DNA of 64,000 nt from Chitinophaga sp. (lineage in GTDB: Bacteria; Bacteroidota; Bacteroidia; Chitinophagales; Chitinophagaceae): positions 310,001 to 374,000 of the forward strand of contig NZ_JAFAIX010000002.1 in the NCBI RefSeq assembly GCF_019236475.1, written 5' to 3'. Made by a program: the position numbers and the translations under genes. Positions within the stretch are counted from its first letter, which is position 1. Every line of letters begins with the position of its first letter. Below the pieces are notes generated by a model, which ran no database searches, was not told the DNA's origin, and saw nothing but the letters and a program-made list of their open reading frames with translations. This document shows, piece by piece, positions 8,175 to 15,622 of the stretch.

Positions 8175-9944
8175 TTAGATTAATCCTGCATCTTTCAGCA
8201 TTTCGTACACCATGGTACCTTTGGTTTTATCGATGGCTTTTTTCTCAATATATTTCACCAAAAGTGGCACTTTAATATCGAGGATTTTCTTACCATCCAT
8301 CATTCGTGCGGAGGAACTGAGCAAGGTGCGGATATCGAATGCCGAAGCAAATACTTCCGGCACTCCCCTATCTACATTCAGCAAGCGGTAAACGGCTTCC
8401 ATAGCGGTGCGCACAGAGTATTCCGTCGTAAATACCGTATCCCGTGCTGTTTCCGCGAAGTTGCCTATGAAAGCGATGTTCACAGCGCCTTCTGGTACTA
8501 CCTGTGGCCTATCGCCAGCAGCACGAGGCATGAAATAAGACATCGCATAAGGCATCATGCAAGGAATGGTATTGGCGGAATTAGCGGCCAGTTCATTGAT
8601 TTCTGCAGGGGGAACGCCCATATGATACAGCCATTCTGCGGCTATTTCAATACCAGTGCACTCTTTCATCGGCTTCTTAATGAAATCTCCTGGTTTATCA
8701 GAAAAGAGGCCGTAGATCCATCCTACCAATTGATGCTTTCCCTGTGATTTGAAGTGTGGCTGGCGATTGAACGTCCAACTGAGTAACCAGCTAGAATCCT
8801 TTACAGATACAATTCCACCGGTAACTACCTTACCTGCAAAAGGGTCACGTTGACAGATTTTCTCTATGTAAGGAGGTATTTTATCGTCTAAGGTAGTGAC
8901 AGTAGCGGAAACGAAATTAGTTTCCTGGATATTACCGCAGAATTTCATAGGGTTCCCGAAAGCTTTATCCTGCTTGGCCAGGTTCATCCAGAGGTTCCAA
9001 CTACCGCCCAGCGAATCATCCATGATAGCGGCATTATGTTGATCCCCGTAGGTGGAGCATTCTGTGATACTGCCATTGGTGACAAACACTAGGTCATTTT
9101 CTGTTAGTGCGATTTCTTTTTTGGTTCCGCCTTCTTCATAAATGATTTTGCGGGCCACTTTTCTGTTATTAGAAGTTTGTACCTCTACATTTTTCACCTG
9201 GGAATCGTAGATAATATTCACGCCATTGGCTTTCAGGAAAGATATCAGTGGCAGTACTAGCGATTCATACTGGTTATATTTAGTGAATTTCAGTGCTGAT
9301 AAATCAGGTAATCCACCGATATGATGGATAAAGCGCATAATATACCTTCTCATTTCCATGGCGCTGTGCCATTCTTCGAAAGCGAACATGGTACGCCAGT
9401 ATAACCAGAAATTGGAATCGAAAAATTCCTGGCTAAAAACATCGGTGATACGTTTATCATTTAGTTCCTCTTCCGCAGTGAGGAAGAGTTGTATAATTTC
9501 TTCTGTCGCCTTATCGGAGAGGGTAAATTTGCCGTCTGTTTGTGCACTCTGGCCCTGCTTCATGGTGGCGCGCATGAGCGAGAAATTCGGGTCTTTCTTA
9601 TTCAGCCAATAAAATTCATCTAGTACAGAAGCATCTTTAGTTTCCAGAGAAGGAATGGAGCGGAAAAGATCCCACAGGCATTCAAAATGATTTTCCATTT
9701 CCCGGCCACCTCGAATGATAAATCCTTCCTGTGGTTGAAAAATTCCATCCAGGCTACCCCCTGGCAATTTCAGTTCTTCGAAGATGGTAATCTTATCCCC
9801 TTTCATTTGACCATCGCGGATAAGAAATACCGCAGCAGCCATAGAAGCGAGTCCGGCGCCAATCATATAAGCCGATTTCAGCTCTACATTTTCGGGTTTC
9901 ACAGGGCGTGCAAATGCTTCATAGTTTCCGTTACTGTAATACAT
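8175..9944 (-). CDS. ohyA: Oleate hydratase
   Basis: A 589-residue FAD enzyme that adds water to the cis-9 double bond of oleic acid to give 10-hydroxystearate. The dinucleotide-binding motif is near the N-terminus ([21 protein letters not shown]), followed by the family motif [22 protein letters not shown] with the catalytic-region Glu. [15 protein letters not shown] near the C-terminus is also typical. Length fits the shorter branch of the family. The gene stands alone with its own terminator; in host-free bacteria the enzyme detoxifies free unsaturated fatty acids. Start ATG at 9944 has an AAGGAAG ribosome-binding-like run upstream. Confidence 0.95.
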   Translation of the reverse strand: MYYSNGNYEAFARPVKPENVELKSAYMIGAGLASMAAAVFLIRDGQMKGDKITIFEELKLPGGSLDGIFQPQEGFIIRGGREMENHFECLWDLFRSIPSLETKDASVLDEFYWLNKKDPNFSLMRATMKQGQSAQTDGKFTLSDKATEEIIQLFLTAEEELNDKRITDVFSQEFFDSNFWLYWRTMFAFEEWHSAMEMRRYIMRFIHHIGGLPDLSALKFTKYNQYESLVLPLISFLKANGVNIIYDSQVKNVEVQTSNNRKVARKIIYEEGGTKKEIALTENDLVFVTNGSITECSTYGDQHNAAIMDDSLGGSWNLWMNLAKQDKAFGNPMKFCGNIQETNFVSATVTTLDDKIPPYIEKICQRDPFAGKVVTGGIVSVKDSSWLLSWTFNRQPHFKSQGKHQLVGWIYGLFSDKPGDFIKKPMKECTGIEIAAEWLYHMGVPPAEINELAANSANTIPCMMPYAMSYFMPRAAGDRPQVVPEGAVNIAFIGNFAETARDTVFTTEYSVRTAMEAVYRLLNVDRGVPEVFASAFDIRTLLSSSARMMDGKKILDIKVPLLVKYIEKKAIDKTKGTMVYEMLKDAGLI

Positions 9945-10052
9945 GTCTTCCTTGTATTAAATCGTTAGCAAATAATTGCATTTTTCTCGTTGCTGATAAA
10001 CAACAACTGTAAGGTCGGGAATGTTTAGGTAATAAATCCCCTTTTTCCGGGA

Positions 10053-10083
10053 TTGATATAGCAAAAAAGATGATGTAATTTTA
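10053..10083 (+). promoter_or_regulatory. Candidate promoter of the lanthipeptide precursor gene
   Basis: TTG at 10053-10055 and TAATTTTA at 10076-10083 are 20 nt apart; the -7 box differs from TAnnTTTG in its last base only. A start near 10090 gives a leader of about 18 nt. Confidence 0.45.
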
Positions 10084-10107
10084 AAAGGAACCTTCATCTG
10101 TACGAAA

Positions 10108-10251
10108 ATGAAAAAGAAAAACCATTCTAAATTGAAACTCACAAAAATCAAAGTGAGTGTACTGAAGAATGCACCAAAAGATAAGCTGAAAGGGCAATCT
10201 TTGGTGACAACTCAGTTTATTAGCTGTGGCGAAACCTTTTGGGTATGCTAG
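10108..10251 (+). CDS. Class I lanthipeptide precursor (orphan)
   Basis: A 47-residue open frame, too short for most gene finders. It starts with a very basic leader, MKKKNHSKLKLTKIKVSVLK, which matches the Bacteroidota class I lanthipeptide leader pattern KLxLxKxxVxxL. The C-terminal core region, SLVTTQFISCGETFWVC, has two Cys (one is the last residue) and several Ser/Thr that could be dehydrated and closed into thioether rings. The frame is flanked by a promoter-like site upstream and a hairpin downstream. No LanB, LanC, protease or exporter gene is in the window, so modification would have to be done by enzymes encoded elsewhere. A non-lanthipeptide small peptide remains possible. Confidence 0.6.
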   Translation: MKKKNHSKLKLTKIKVSVLKNAPKDKLKGQSLVTTQFISCGETFWVC

Positions 10252-10331
10252 TTTCAAGCTGCTCTGTTGATTGATAAAAAAACGCTGTTGTTTGTTACGG
10301 CGATTTTTCTGTAGCAGGAAATGCTACAACT

Positions 10332-10363
10332 AAAAAAGCCCGTTGGCACAATGCTAACGGGCT
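10332..10363 (-). terminator. Hairpin terminator between the lanthipeptide and DUF4377-like genes
   Basis: AGCCCGTT (10337-10344) pairs with AACGGGCT (10356-10363), and the stem can be extended inward by three pairs to a 5-nt loop. On the minus strand it ends in a T run, serving the gene that ends at 10391. On the plus strand GTTTGTT follows, so it may also stop transcripts from the small peptide gene. Confidence 0.7.
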
Positions 10364-10390
10364 GTTTGTTATATCAAAGCAATAATGGAA

Positions 10391-10966
10391 TTAATAACTC
10401 ACGCTATAAACAATATAGCTGGAAAAATCGTTCGGCGCATACTGCACTTTCAAGGCATAATTAGGCTTAGGAAATTTCTGGATGAGTGTTGGTACCGCAG
10501 TATAGATTGAGTCTAGTGTTGCTTGTACCTTATTATCATTTGGAATCAGTTTTGTTCCCAGATAGAAAAGTGTAGCATTTTCTTTTCTAAGAAATACGGC
10601 TTCACTAGGTGCGACAAAACCAAAAACAGGCAGTGTAAGCGTATCTTTCCCTTCGTATTTTTCCTTATAAATGGTAGCTAAATACTCCAACCAATAACCC
10701 GGTCCGTCTTGCAGCGGCTCTTTCGGCCTTACTACTTTTGCTTTAATGATGTAGGTATAGCCGGGCTCCCGTTGGAAATCATGTATGAAGGTGTAAAGCT
10801 TCACTTTTTTGTCTGCATTTAGGAAATAGCGTCCATCTCCGCCGGTAGCGTAGTGGTCTACAAACACACTCATTATCTGCCCGTCTTTCGGGCTATCGGA
10901 ATTTTCTTTACGGCAGGCCACAAAAAGCAGGGCCAGGGCTACAAGCAAGTATAAGTGTTTCATCAT
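10391..10966 (-). CDS. Lipoprotein with DUF4377-like region
   Basis: A 191-residue protein with a lipoprotein signal (LVALALLFVAC, Cys18), so it should be lipid-anchored on the periplasmic or outer face. The middle has EPGYTYIIKAKVVRP and GYWLEYLATIYKEKYEG, a pattern like DUF4377 proteins, which are usually found near META-domain lipoproteins. The rest is not recognised. It is a single gene: the next gene upstream is also on the minus strand but ends at 11062, 95 bp away. Confidence 0.7.
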   Translation of the reverse strand: MMKHLYLLVALALLFVACRKENSDSPKDGQIMSVFVDHYATGGDGRYFLNADKKVKLYTFIHDFQREPGYTYIIKAKVVRPKEPLQDGPGYWLEYLATIYKEKYEGKDTLTLPVFGFVAPSEAVFLRKENATLFYLGTKLIPNDNKVQATLDSIYTAVPTLIQKFPKPNYALKVQYAPNDFSSYIVYSVSY

Positions 10967-11061
10967 AACAGTTACAGCATTGATAATGCAAGGCGTTTCA
11001 GATGGAACGCGTCGCTGCTACCAAAAGTTACTATTGAGGATGACGAATTAAAGGAAACTTA

Positions 11062-12384
11062 TCATGAAGCAGTTACTCGCTTCACTTTTCGCTCAAAACG
11101 CGCTATCAGCCCGTCCCAATCTGCGCGGAACGCTTGGGTATCATATTTTGCTTTTGCATATTGATAGGTATCTGTAGAGAGATGCCAGTTAAAAATGGGC
11201 TCCAGGCTCTCGAAGCCGCTATCAATTACTTGATGCAGCACTTGCTGTTTACTGATATTGTTCGACTCGCAGTATCTATCGAGCCATGCGCCTCTGCCAA
11301 TTTTCACATATGCCACCAATAGGTCTACTGTAATAAAAGTTGCCGGTACATATTCGATTTGAAAATCTCTAAATTGGATAGCTTCCAAGATAAGATCCGC
11401 ATCATAGCAGCGTTCTGGGATATCATGGCGAAGCAATCCCCCATGTTTTACTGCGAGGTGGCATAGTTCAGGAGTGATCAATTCATCTGGCAAGTAGCGA
11501 AGTGCCATACCATTTATGGCTGCTACTTCAAAAGCCAATTCCGAGGTTAGCATTGCCGACGGAAAATATTTCAGTGCGCCAATTCCTTTTTGTAATGCGG
11601 CTTTGCAGAGGGCTGGTGTTTTATATTCGGCAGGTACCCGTTTTAAATCTTGGTAATCCTTTTGTACGCGGTGCAAATGCCATTCCGCATCCCGTGTAAC
11701 AGGTGCCAGTACTACTTCTCCGGCGGCGAGGTCGCGTTGTATTTCTTCAAATGTTGTGGTGAGTGGATCGTTGAGTAGTTGGGATAATAACGGGGAGATA
11801 ATGTCGTCTCCATTATCATCCTCCTGGCATGCGTTTTCAGCAGGCATTTCCGGGTCTCGATCGTTGTAATAGAACAGAGGGATATCTTTATTTGCCTGCG
11901 GCAGATGATAGTCGTTTACCACCATTACGGGTACACGAAAAACGCCGTCGCATTGCATCCAGCCGTGGTTATAATGTAGCAGGACCATTTCCTTGGCGGT
12001 GATATCTCCTTCTACGCGGGTCGGTGCGCCGCCAATGAGCAGACTTTGGCAGGTAATATTTCCTGTTACGTAGAGTATGGGGCCATAGTCGCCGGTATCA
12101 TTGATGATATTGCCGCTCACATGAAAATCGCCATCGATGATATATCCTTCAATAGGATTACCATCTGGGCCATTGGGCAGATCATCCAACTCTAATTGGA
12201 AATGGCCGTTGATGTTCAGGCTACCCTCATGTACATAGTACCAGGTATCTGGGTCGGTGATATCGTGGAAGGCTTCCGGGCTTTCAAAAATGCGGGAAGC
12301 AAGTGGGTAGCGGGTTATAACAGTGGCTTTGGGCACCAGTTGAAATGTATGCAGCAAGATTTTTCCGTTTGATGATAGCTGCAA
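11062..12384 (-). CDS. Beta-helix plus DUF4116-repeat protein
   Basis: A 440-residue protein with two parts. Residues about 45-160 have short repeating strands (DGDFHVSGNIINDTG, ILYVTGNITCQSLLIGG, VEGDITAKEMVLLHYNH) that suggest a bactofilin/beta-helix fold. Residues about 245-360 carry DUF4116-like helical repeats (CKAALQKGIGALKYFPS, FEVAAINGMALRYLPDELITPELCHLAVKHGG). There is no signal peptide. The start is unusual: no in-frame ATG occurs before about codon 130, so a TTG at 12384 (or a nearby TTG/GTG) must be used if the beta-helix is part of the protein. Function unknown. Confidence 0.75.
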   Translation of the reverse strand: MQLSSNGKILLHTFQLVPKATVITRYPLASRIFESPEAFHDITDPDTWYYVHEGSLNINGHFQLELDDLPNGPDGNPIEGYIIDGDFHVSGNIINDTGDYGPILYVTGNITCQSLLIGGAPTRVEGDITAKEMVLLHYNHGWMQCDGVFRVPVMVVNDYHLPQANKDIPLFYYNDRDPEMPAENACQEDDNGDDIISPLLSQLLNDPLTTTFEEIQRDLAAGEVVLAPVTRDAEWHLHRVQKDYQDLKRVPAEYKTPALCKAALQKGIGALKYFPSAMLTSELAFEVAAINGMALRYLPDELITPELCHLAVKHGGLLRHDIPERCYDADLILEAIQFRDFQIEYVPATFITVDLLVAYVKIGRGAWLDRYCESNNISKQQVLHQVIDSGFESLEPIFNWHLSTDTYQYAKAKYDTQAFRADWDGLIARFERKVKRVTAS

Positions 12385-12390
12385 TAATAC

Positions 12391-12442
12391 AAAAAGAAAA
12401 ATACATCCGTTGCTACTGCCCGTTGTAGCAACGGATGTATTT
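12391..12442 (-). terminator. Strong terminator of the SRPBCC gene
   Basis: An 18-bp perfect stem: 12399-12416 pairs with 12425-12442 around an 8-nt loop. On the minus strand it is followed by a T-rich run. It lies directly before the TTG start of the DUF4116 gene. Confidence 0.85.
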
Positions 12443-12446
12443 ATGT

Positions 12447-12950
12447 TTATTTCAAAACAGTTGCCAGCAGTGCGTCCAGCCCTTCCATCGCAATGGCGAA
12501 GCCTTCTTTGAAGCCCATTTGAATAGTGGCTTCTAAATCTGCCAGGTCGTTGAAAGTGATATTAAAGGAAACGTGGGTATGATCCCCTTTCGCTTCAAAG
12601 TTTACTTCCCAATTTGCCTGCGGCATATCCGGCTTGATATTTCCATCTTTGTCGGTGAAAGCATCCTTGCTTTTAAACAGTTGCTGGTCGACAATCTTCG
12701 TATAGGTGGCCATGGCCCAGTGTTCCTCTCCTTGGGGGCCCACCATAGCGTATAGCCAAGTGCCGCCTTCTTTGAAATCTAGGTGTTTTGTCCTGGCTTT
12801 CCAGGGGTGGGGAGCCCACCATTGATCCAGGATTTCTTTTTTCGTATAGGCGTCCCATACGAGGGGTAGTTCTGCGGCAAATTCTCGGCCAACTGAAATG
12901 CGCTTCTGCGCTTTGTCGACCGAAAAATCGTAGGTCAGATTCCTGTTCAT
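12447..12950 (-). CDS. SRPBCC (AHSA1-type) domain protein
   Basis: A 167-residue protein with the START-like hydrophobic-ligand fold of the AHSA1 group: RISVGREFAAELPLVWDAYTKKEILDQWWAPHPW, then DFKEGGTWLYAMVGPQGEEHW and the final helix FKEGFAIAMEGLDALL. These small cytosolic proteins bind unknown ligands and in Bacteroidota usually sit in an operon behind an ArsR-type repressor. Here no repressor gene lies between the promoter with its double operator (13056-13100) and this gene. Confidence 0.9.
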   Translation of the reverse strand: MNRNLTYDFSVDKAQKRISVGREFAAELPLVWDAYTKKEILDQWWAPHPWKARTKHLDFKEGGTWLYAMVGPQGEEHWAMATYTKIVDQQLFKSKDAFTDKDGNIKPDMPQANWEVNFEAKGDHTHVSFNITFNDLADLEATIQMGFKEGFAIAMEGLDALLATVLK

Positions 12951-13055
12951 TTTTTGTCTTTTTTATGTTTTGTAATACTAAATCCTATTGATAACACCTC
13001 GTTTCCCTGATCTTTTTGCTTGGCCTGTCGTTGTGAGTGAATTGCATCTCATCTC

Positions 13056-13100
13056 GCAACCGTTCAGTTGCAAATATATGAAACTATTCGGTTGCACAAA
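13056..13100 (-). promoter_or_regulatory. Promoter with two ArsR-type operators ahead of the SRPBCC gene
   Basis: On the minus strand TTTG (13097-13100) and TATATTTG (13071-13078) are 18 nt apart, a full promoter match. Two related imperfect palindromes flank the -7 box: GCAAC-N6-GTTGC at 13056-13071 and a variant at 13080-13095 (GAAAC-N6-GGTTGC type), centres 24 bp apart. The predicted transcript has a leader of over 100 nt. Confidence 0.6.
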
Positions 13101-13200
13101 TATTTTTTTCTTTTATATAGTGAGCACAGCAGTGGTATTCGTGCCCCATTCTCTTTCCCAGACTTCATAAACTGGACCAAAGATGCCAATTGTTATAAAA

Positions 13201-13228
13201 TTGACACATTTCAATGTTTCTATCTTTT
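13201..13228 (+). promoter_or_regulatory. Candidate promoter of the YceI lipoprotein gene
   Basis: TTG at 13201-13203 and TATCTTTT at 13221-13228 are 17 nt apart; the last base departs from TAnnTTTG. Leader of about 45 nt. It lies back to back with the SRPBCC promoter. Confidence 0.35.
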
Positions 13229-13277
13229 TTTTCAATTCAATGCTCTACTTTCGTGTTCAGATTTTCAAAAAATAATT

Positions 13278-13949
13278 ATGAAGCAAACAGTTCCTGCACT
13301 CGCGCTGCTTTTAATGCTCGCAGCATGTGGCGGTCCTTCTAGCGACCAAGCGAAGACCGAAGAGAAAAAAGAAGCCGCAGTATCTAGCGGTAATACTTAC
13401 GCTATCGACACAGCCACTACGACTGTTGACTGGCGCGCTACTCACAAAGGTGGCATGGCTCCACGCTTTGGTACTATCAAAGTGATCAATGGCACCCTGA
13501 CCGTAGAAAAAGGTGCTATAGCTGCTGGTAACTTTGAAATAGACCTGAATACACTGCAGGTAGATCCAGCTTCTATCACTGAAAAAGACAAAAAACCAGC
13601 TGACCTGGAAGGTCACCTGAAAAGCCCTGATTTCTTTGATGTAGCAAAACATCCACTGGCTAAATTTGTGATCACTGGCGTAGCTCCTTACGACAGCACT
13701 AAACAGAAAAGCCTGCTGCCTGGCGCTACTAACCTGATCAGCGGTAACCTGACTTTGAAAGACAGCACCCTGAACATTACTTTCCCTGCACAGATCGCAG
13801 TAAATGGTAATGATGTTTCTGCTAGCGCTAAATTCGTTATCGACAGAAGCGCTTGGGGTATTCACTACAAAACTGAAGGTTCTCCTGAAAACTGGGTGAT
13901 CAGCAAGGATGTAGAAATCGGCTTTACCTTGAAAGCTGTTAAGAAATAA
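13278..13949 (+). CDS. YceI-family lipoprotein
   Basis: A 223-residue protein. A longer frame begins at 13068, but the ATG at 13278 starts a lipoprotein signal, MKQTVPALALLLMLAAC, so I chose it. A short linker (GGPSSDQAKTEEKKEAA) leads into the YceI domain: YAIDTATTTVDWRATHKGG, GNFEIDLNTLQVD, HLKSPDFFDVAKHPLAKFVITGV and the end FVIDRSAWGIHY. YceI domains are lipocalin-like barrels that bind isoprenoid or amphipathic molecules. It is monocistronic and ends in a strong hairpin. Confidence 0.92.
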   Translation: MKQTVPALALLLMLAACGGPSSDQAKTEEKKEAAVSSGNTYAIDTATTTVDWRATHKGGMAPRFGTIKVINGTLTVEKGAIAAGNFEIDLNTLQVDPASITEKDKKPADLEGHLKSPDFFDVAKHPLAKFVITGVAPYDSTKQKSLLPGATNLISGNLTLKDSTLNITFPAQIAVNGNDVSASAKFVIDRSAWGIHYKTEGSPENWVISKDVEIGFTLKAVKK

Positions 13950-13969
13950 TATCCATTAAGGGATTTTTT

Positions 13970-14010
13970 AAAAGTGAGTGTGACGTCTGCGACGTCACAC
14001 TCACTTTTTT
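13970..14010 (+). terminator. Terminator after the YceI gene; first hairpin of composite element copy 1
   Basis: An 18-bp stem (13970-13987 with 13991-14008) closed by TGC and followed by a T run. The stem top is GACGTC-TGC-GACGTC, the feature shared with the copies at 22185 and 30545. Confidence 0.88.
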
Positions 14011-14017
14011 TATTTTC

Positions 14018-14046
14018 GTCGCCCCTGCCCGATGGGCAGGGGCGAC
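14018..14046. repeat. Second hairpin of composite element, copy 1
   Basis: GTCGCCCCTGCCC (14018-14030) and GGGCAGGGGCGAC (14034-14046) form a perfect 13-bp stem with a 3-nt loop. It follows the terminator hairpin after a short T-rich gap, in the same order as the two other copies. Confidence 0.8.
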
Positions 14047-14345
14047 AGACAGGAGATTTTGCGTCCATTCCCTTGATTAATTTGGGGGCAACCATTTCGT
14101 TTAGCCTTCTGAGTTTGCCCCTGGCAGGGGCGACAGACGGGAGATTTTTGCGTCCATTCCCTTGATTAATTTTGGGGCAACCATTTCGTTTAGCCTTCTG
14201 AGTTTGCCCCTGGGCACAGGCGACGCGTGTAGCCTTTATTTGTTAAGTCCTCTGACTGCCGCCCATGGTAGGTACGACAGAATTGAGATTTTTCGTCCAT
14301 GTCTTTTGGCACCACTTTTTTTGTTTAACCTCCTAACTTTGCTAT
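14035..14345. repeat. Tandem repeat, unit about 88 bp
   Basis: Unit 1 runs 14035-14122 and unit 2 14123-14210, nearly identical: each starts with GGCAGGGGCGACAGAC and holds gcgtccattcccttgatt and tttagccttctgagtttgcc. A decayed third copy can be traced to about 14345 (tttttcgtccatg ... cctaactttgc). The unit begins with the right arm of the composite element's second hairpin. No gene is present between 13950 and 14427. Confidence 0.75.
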
Positions 14346-14368
14346 TTTAAATTTAACCCTTAGATTTG
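14338..14368 (+). promoter_or_regulatory. Promoter of the ankyrin gene pair
   Basis: TTTG (14338-14341) and TAGATTTG (14361-14368), 19 nt apart, match the Bacteroidota consensus in full. The leader would be about 53 nt. A second -7-like box, TATCTTTA, is at 14413-14420. Confidence 0.65.
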
Positions 14369-14427
14369 AAGCCATATTCCAATCCCAGCTTGGAGTAACA
14401 ATTAACCCAAAATATCTTTATTTAATC

Positions 14428-15618
14428 ATGAATGATGTGAACACACTGGCAGAAGCTTTGAAGAAAGGCCTGCTGGAAGACGCAAAACAACGGATTGACC
14501 AAGGTGAAAAACTTCCTAAAGATCTTCCCTCCCACGATCGCAGGTATATTTATGATCAGCTTGCCCGTGCCAAAGCCTATGATGTACTGCTTGGTCTTGT
14601 AAAAAACCGTAGTATTGAAATGGACCTGTATGAATATGAGAAACTGGATGGCTCTATTTATGAAAGCCTGTTTCGCAATATTGGCAACAGTTCAGATGAT
14701 ATTGCTTTCCTGGAAGCCTTCCTCCAAAAAGCCGATAACATCAATGATGCGGTTAACGGTAAAACATTACTAGCGCTGGCATTCTCCCTAAATGTTCCCC
14801 TGGAAATTATTTCGGTATTAGTAGATGCCGGTTGCGATATCCGTTATCGTAATAATGCAGAAGAAAATTACCTGTATGGTATTGTACAGGAATTTAGCAT
14901 TAAGGAAGACACGGGTCTATCTTACCTCTCCTATCTCATCGAGCAAGGCCTGGATCCCAATGAAGGCAATATTGTACGGGAAACGCCGCTGCAGTTGGCA
15001 ATAGGAAAAAATAAAACCAAATACATAGACCTCTTACTACAAAAAGGCGCAGATCCTAATCAACCTGGAAAGGATGATGAAACCGCCTATTACTATGCCC
15101 TCGTACACCAGGTTTGCGGTACAGCGATGTACGACCGCTTAGCACAATATGCGGCACCTGATTTTGAGGTTGCGAATAAAAATCAAGAAACAGTACTCGG
15201 AGGTACGCTACGTATGCGGAGTCGCGCTACGGAGTCCGATATCGCCATTGTGAAAGCATTGTTGCGCGACGGAGCAGATATTTATCAAACTTCTCACTAT
15301 TACAACCAACCTAAAGCGGCACTCGACTGGGTAGCAGAATACCCGGCAGATATGCTGGAAGCAGTATTGGAAGCAGGCGTGGTGGAAATAGATCGTCGGG
15401 ACGATGCGGGTAATACGCTGCTGCATAAGGTTTGCGGCTATAACATCAATTATGACCAGGAAGCCGCTCGGCAGTTATACCGTAAAGTAAAGCTGCTGAT
15501 CGAACACGGCGCAGACACAAATCTCACCAATGATCGCGATCAAAGTGCAATGGATCTCGCTGCTCAGGACAACTTGAAAGCGAAGGTAGTTGAGTTACTT
15601 TTAAAACATAAAGCATAA
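14428..15618 (+). CDS. Ankyrin-repeat protein 1
   Basis: A 396-residue cytosolic protein with no signal peptide. Ankyrin units are visible from about residue 110: GKTLLALAFSLNVPLEIISVLVDAG, RETPLQLAIGKNKTKYIDLLLQKGADPN, GNTLLHKVCGYN and VKLLIEHGADTNLTNDRDQSAMDLA. The first 100 residues are helical and less regular. Ankyrin stacks bind other proteins. The next ankyrin gene follows after 4 bp, so the two are one operon and may form a pair. Confidence 0.88.
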   Translation: MNDVNTLAEALKKGLLEDAKQRIDQGEKLPKDLPSHDRRYIYDQLARAKAYDVLLGLVKNRSIEMDLYEYEKLDGSIYESLFRNIGNSSDDIAFLEAFLQKADNINDAVNGKTLLALAFSLNVPLEIISVLVDAGCDIRYRNNAEENYLYGIVQEFSIKEDTGLSYLSYLIEQGLDPNEGNIVRETPLQLAIGKNKTKYIDLLLQKGADPNQPGKDDETAYYYALVHQVCGTAMYDRLAQYAAPDFEVANKNQETVLGGTLRMRSRATESDIAIVKALLRDGADIYQTSHYYNQPKAALDWVAEYPADMLEAVLEAGVVEIDRRDDAGNTLLHKVCGYNINYDQEAARQLYRKVKLLIEHGADTNLTNDRDQSAMDLAAQDNLKAKVVELLLKHKA

Positions 15619-15622
15619 TACC

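Noticed and set aside
11134..11322. Short plus-strand frame with a membrane-like start inside the DUF4116 gene.
   Set aside because: Antisense to a well-supported coding region, with no promoter box.
13068..13277. Long N-terminal extension of the YceI protein.
   Set aside because: The segment covers the SRPBCC promoter and operators and would place the lipoprotein signal inside the protein.
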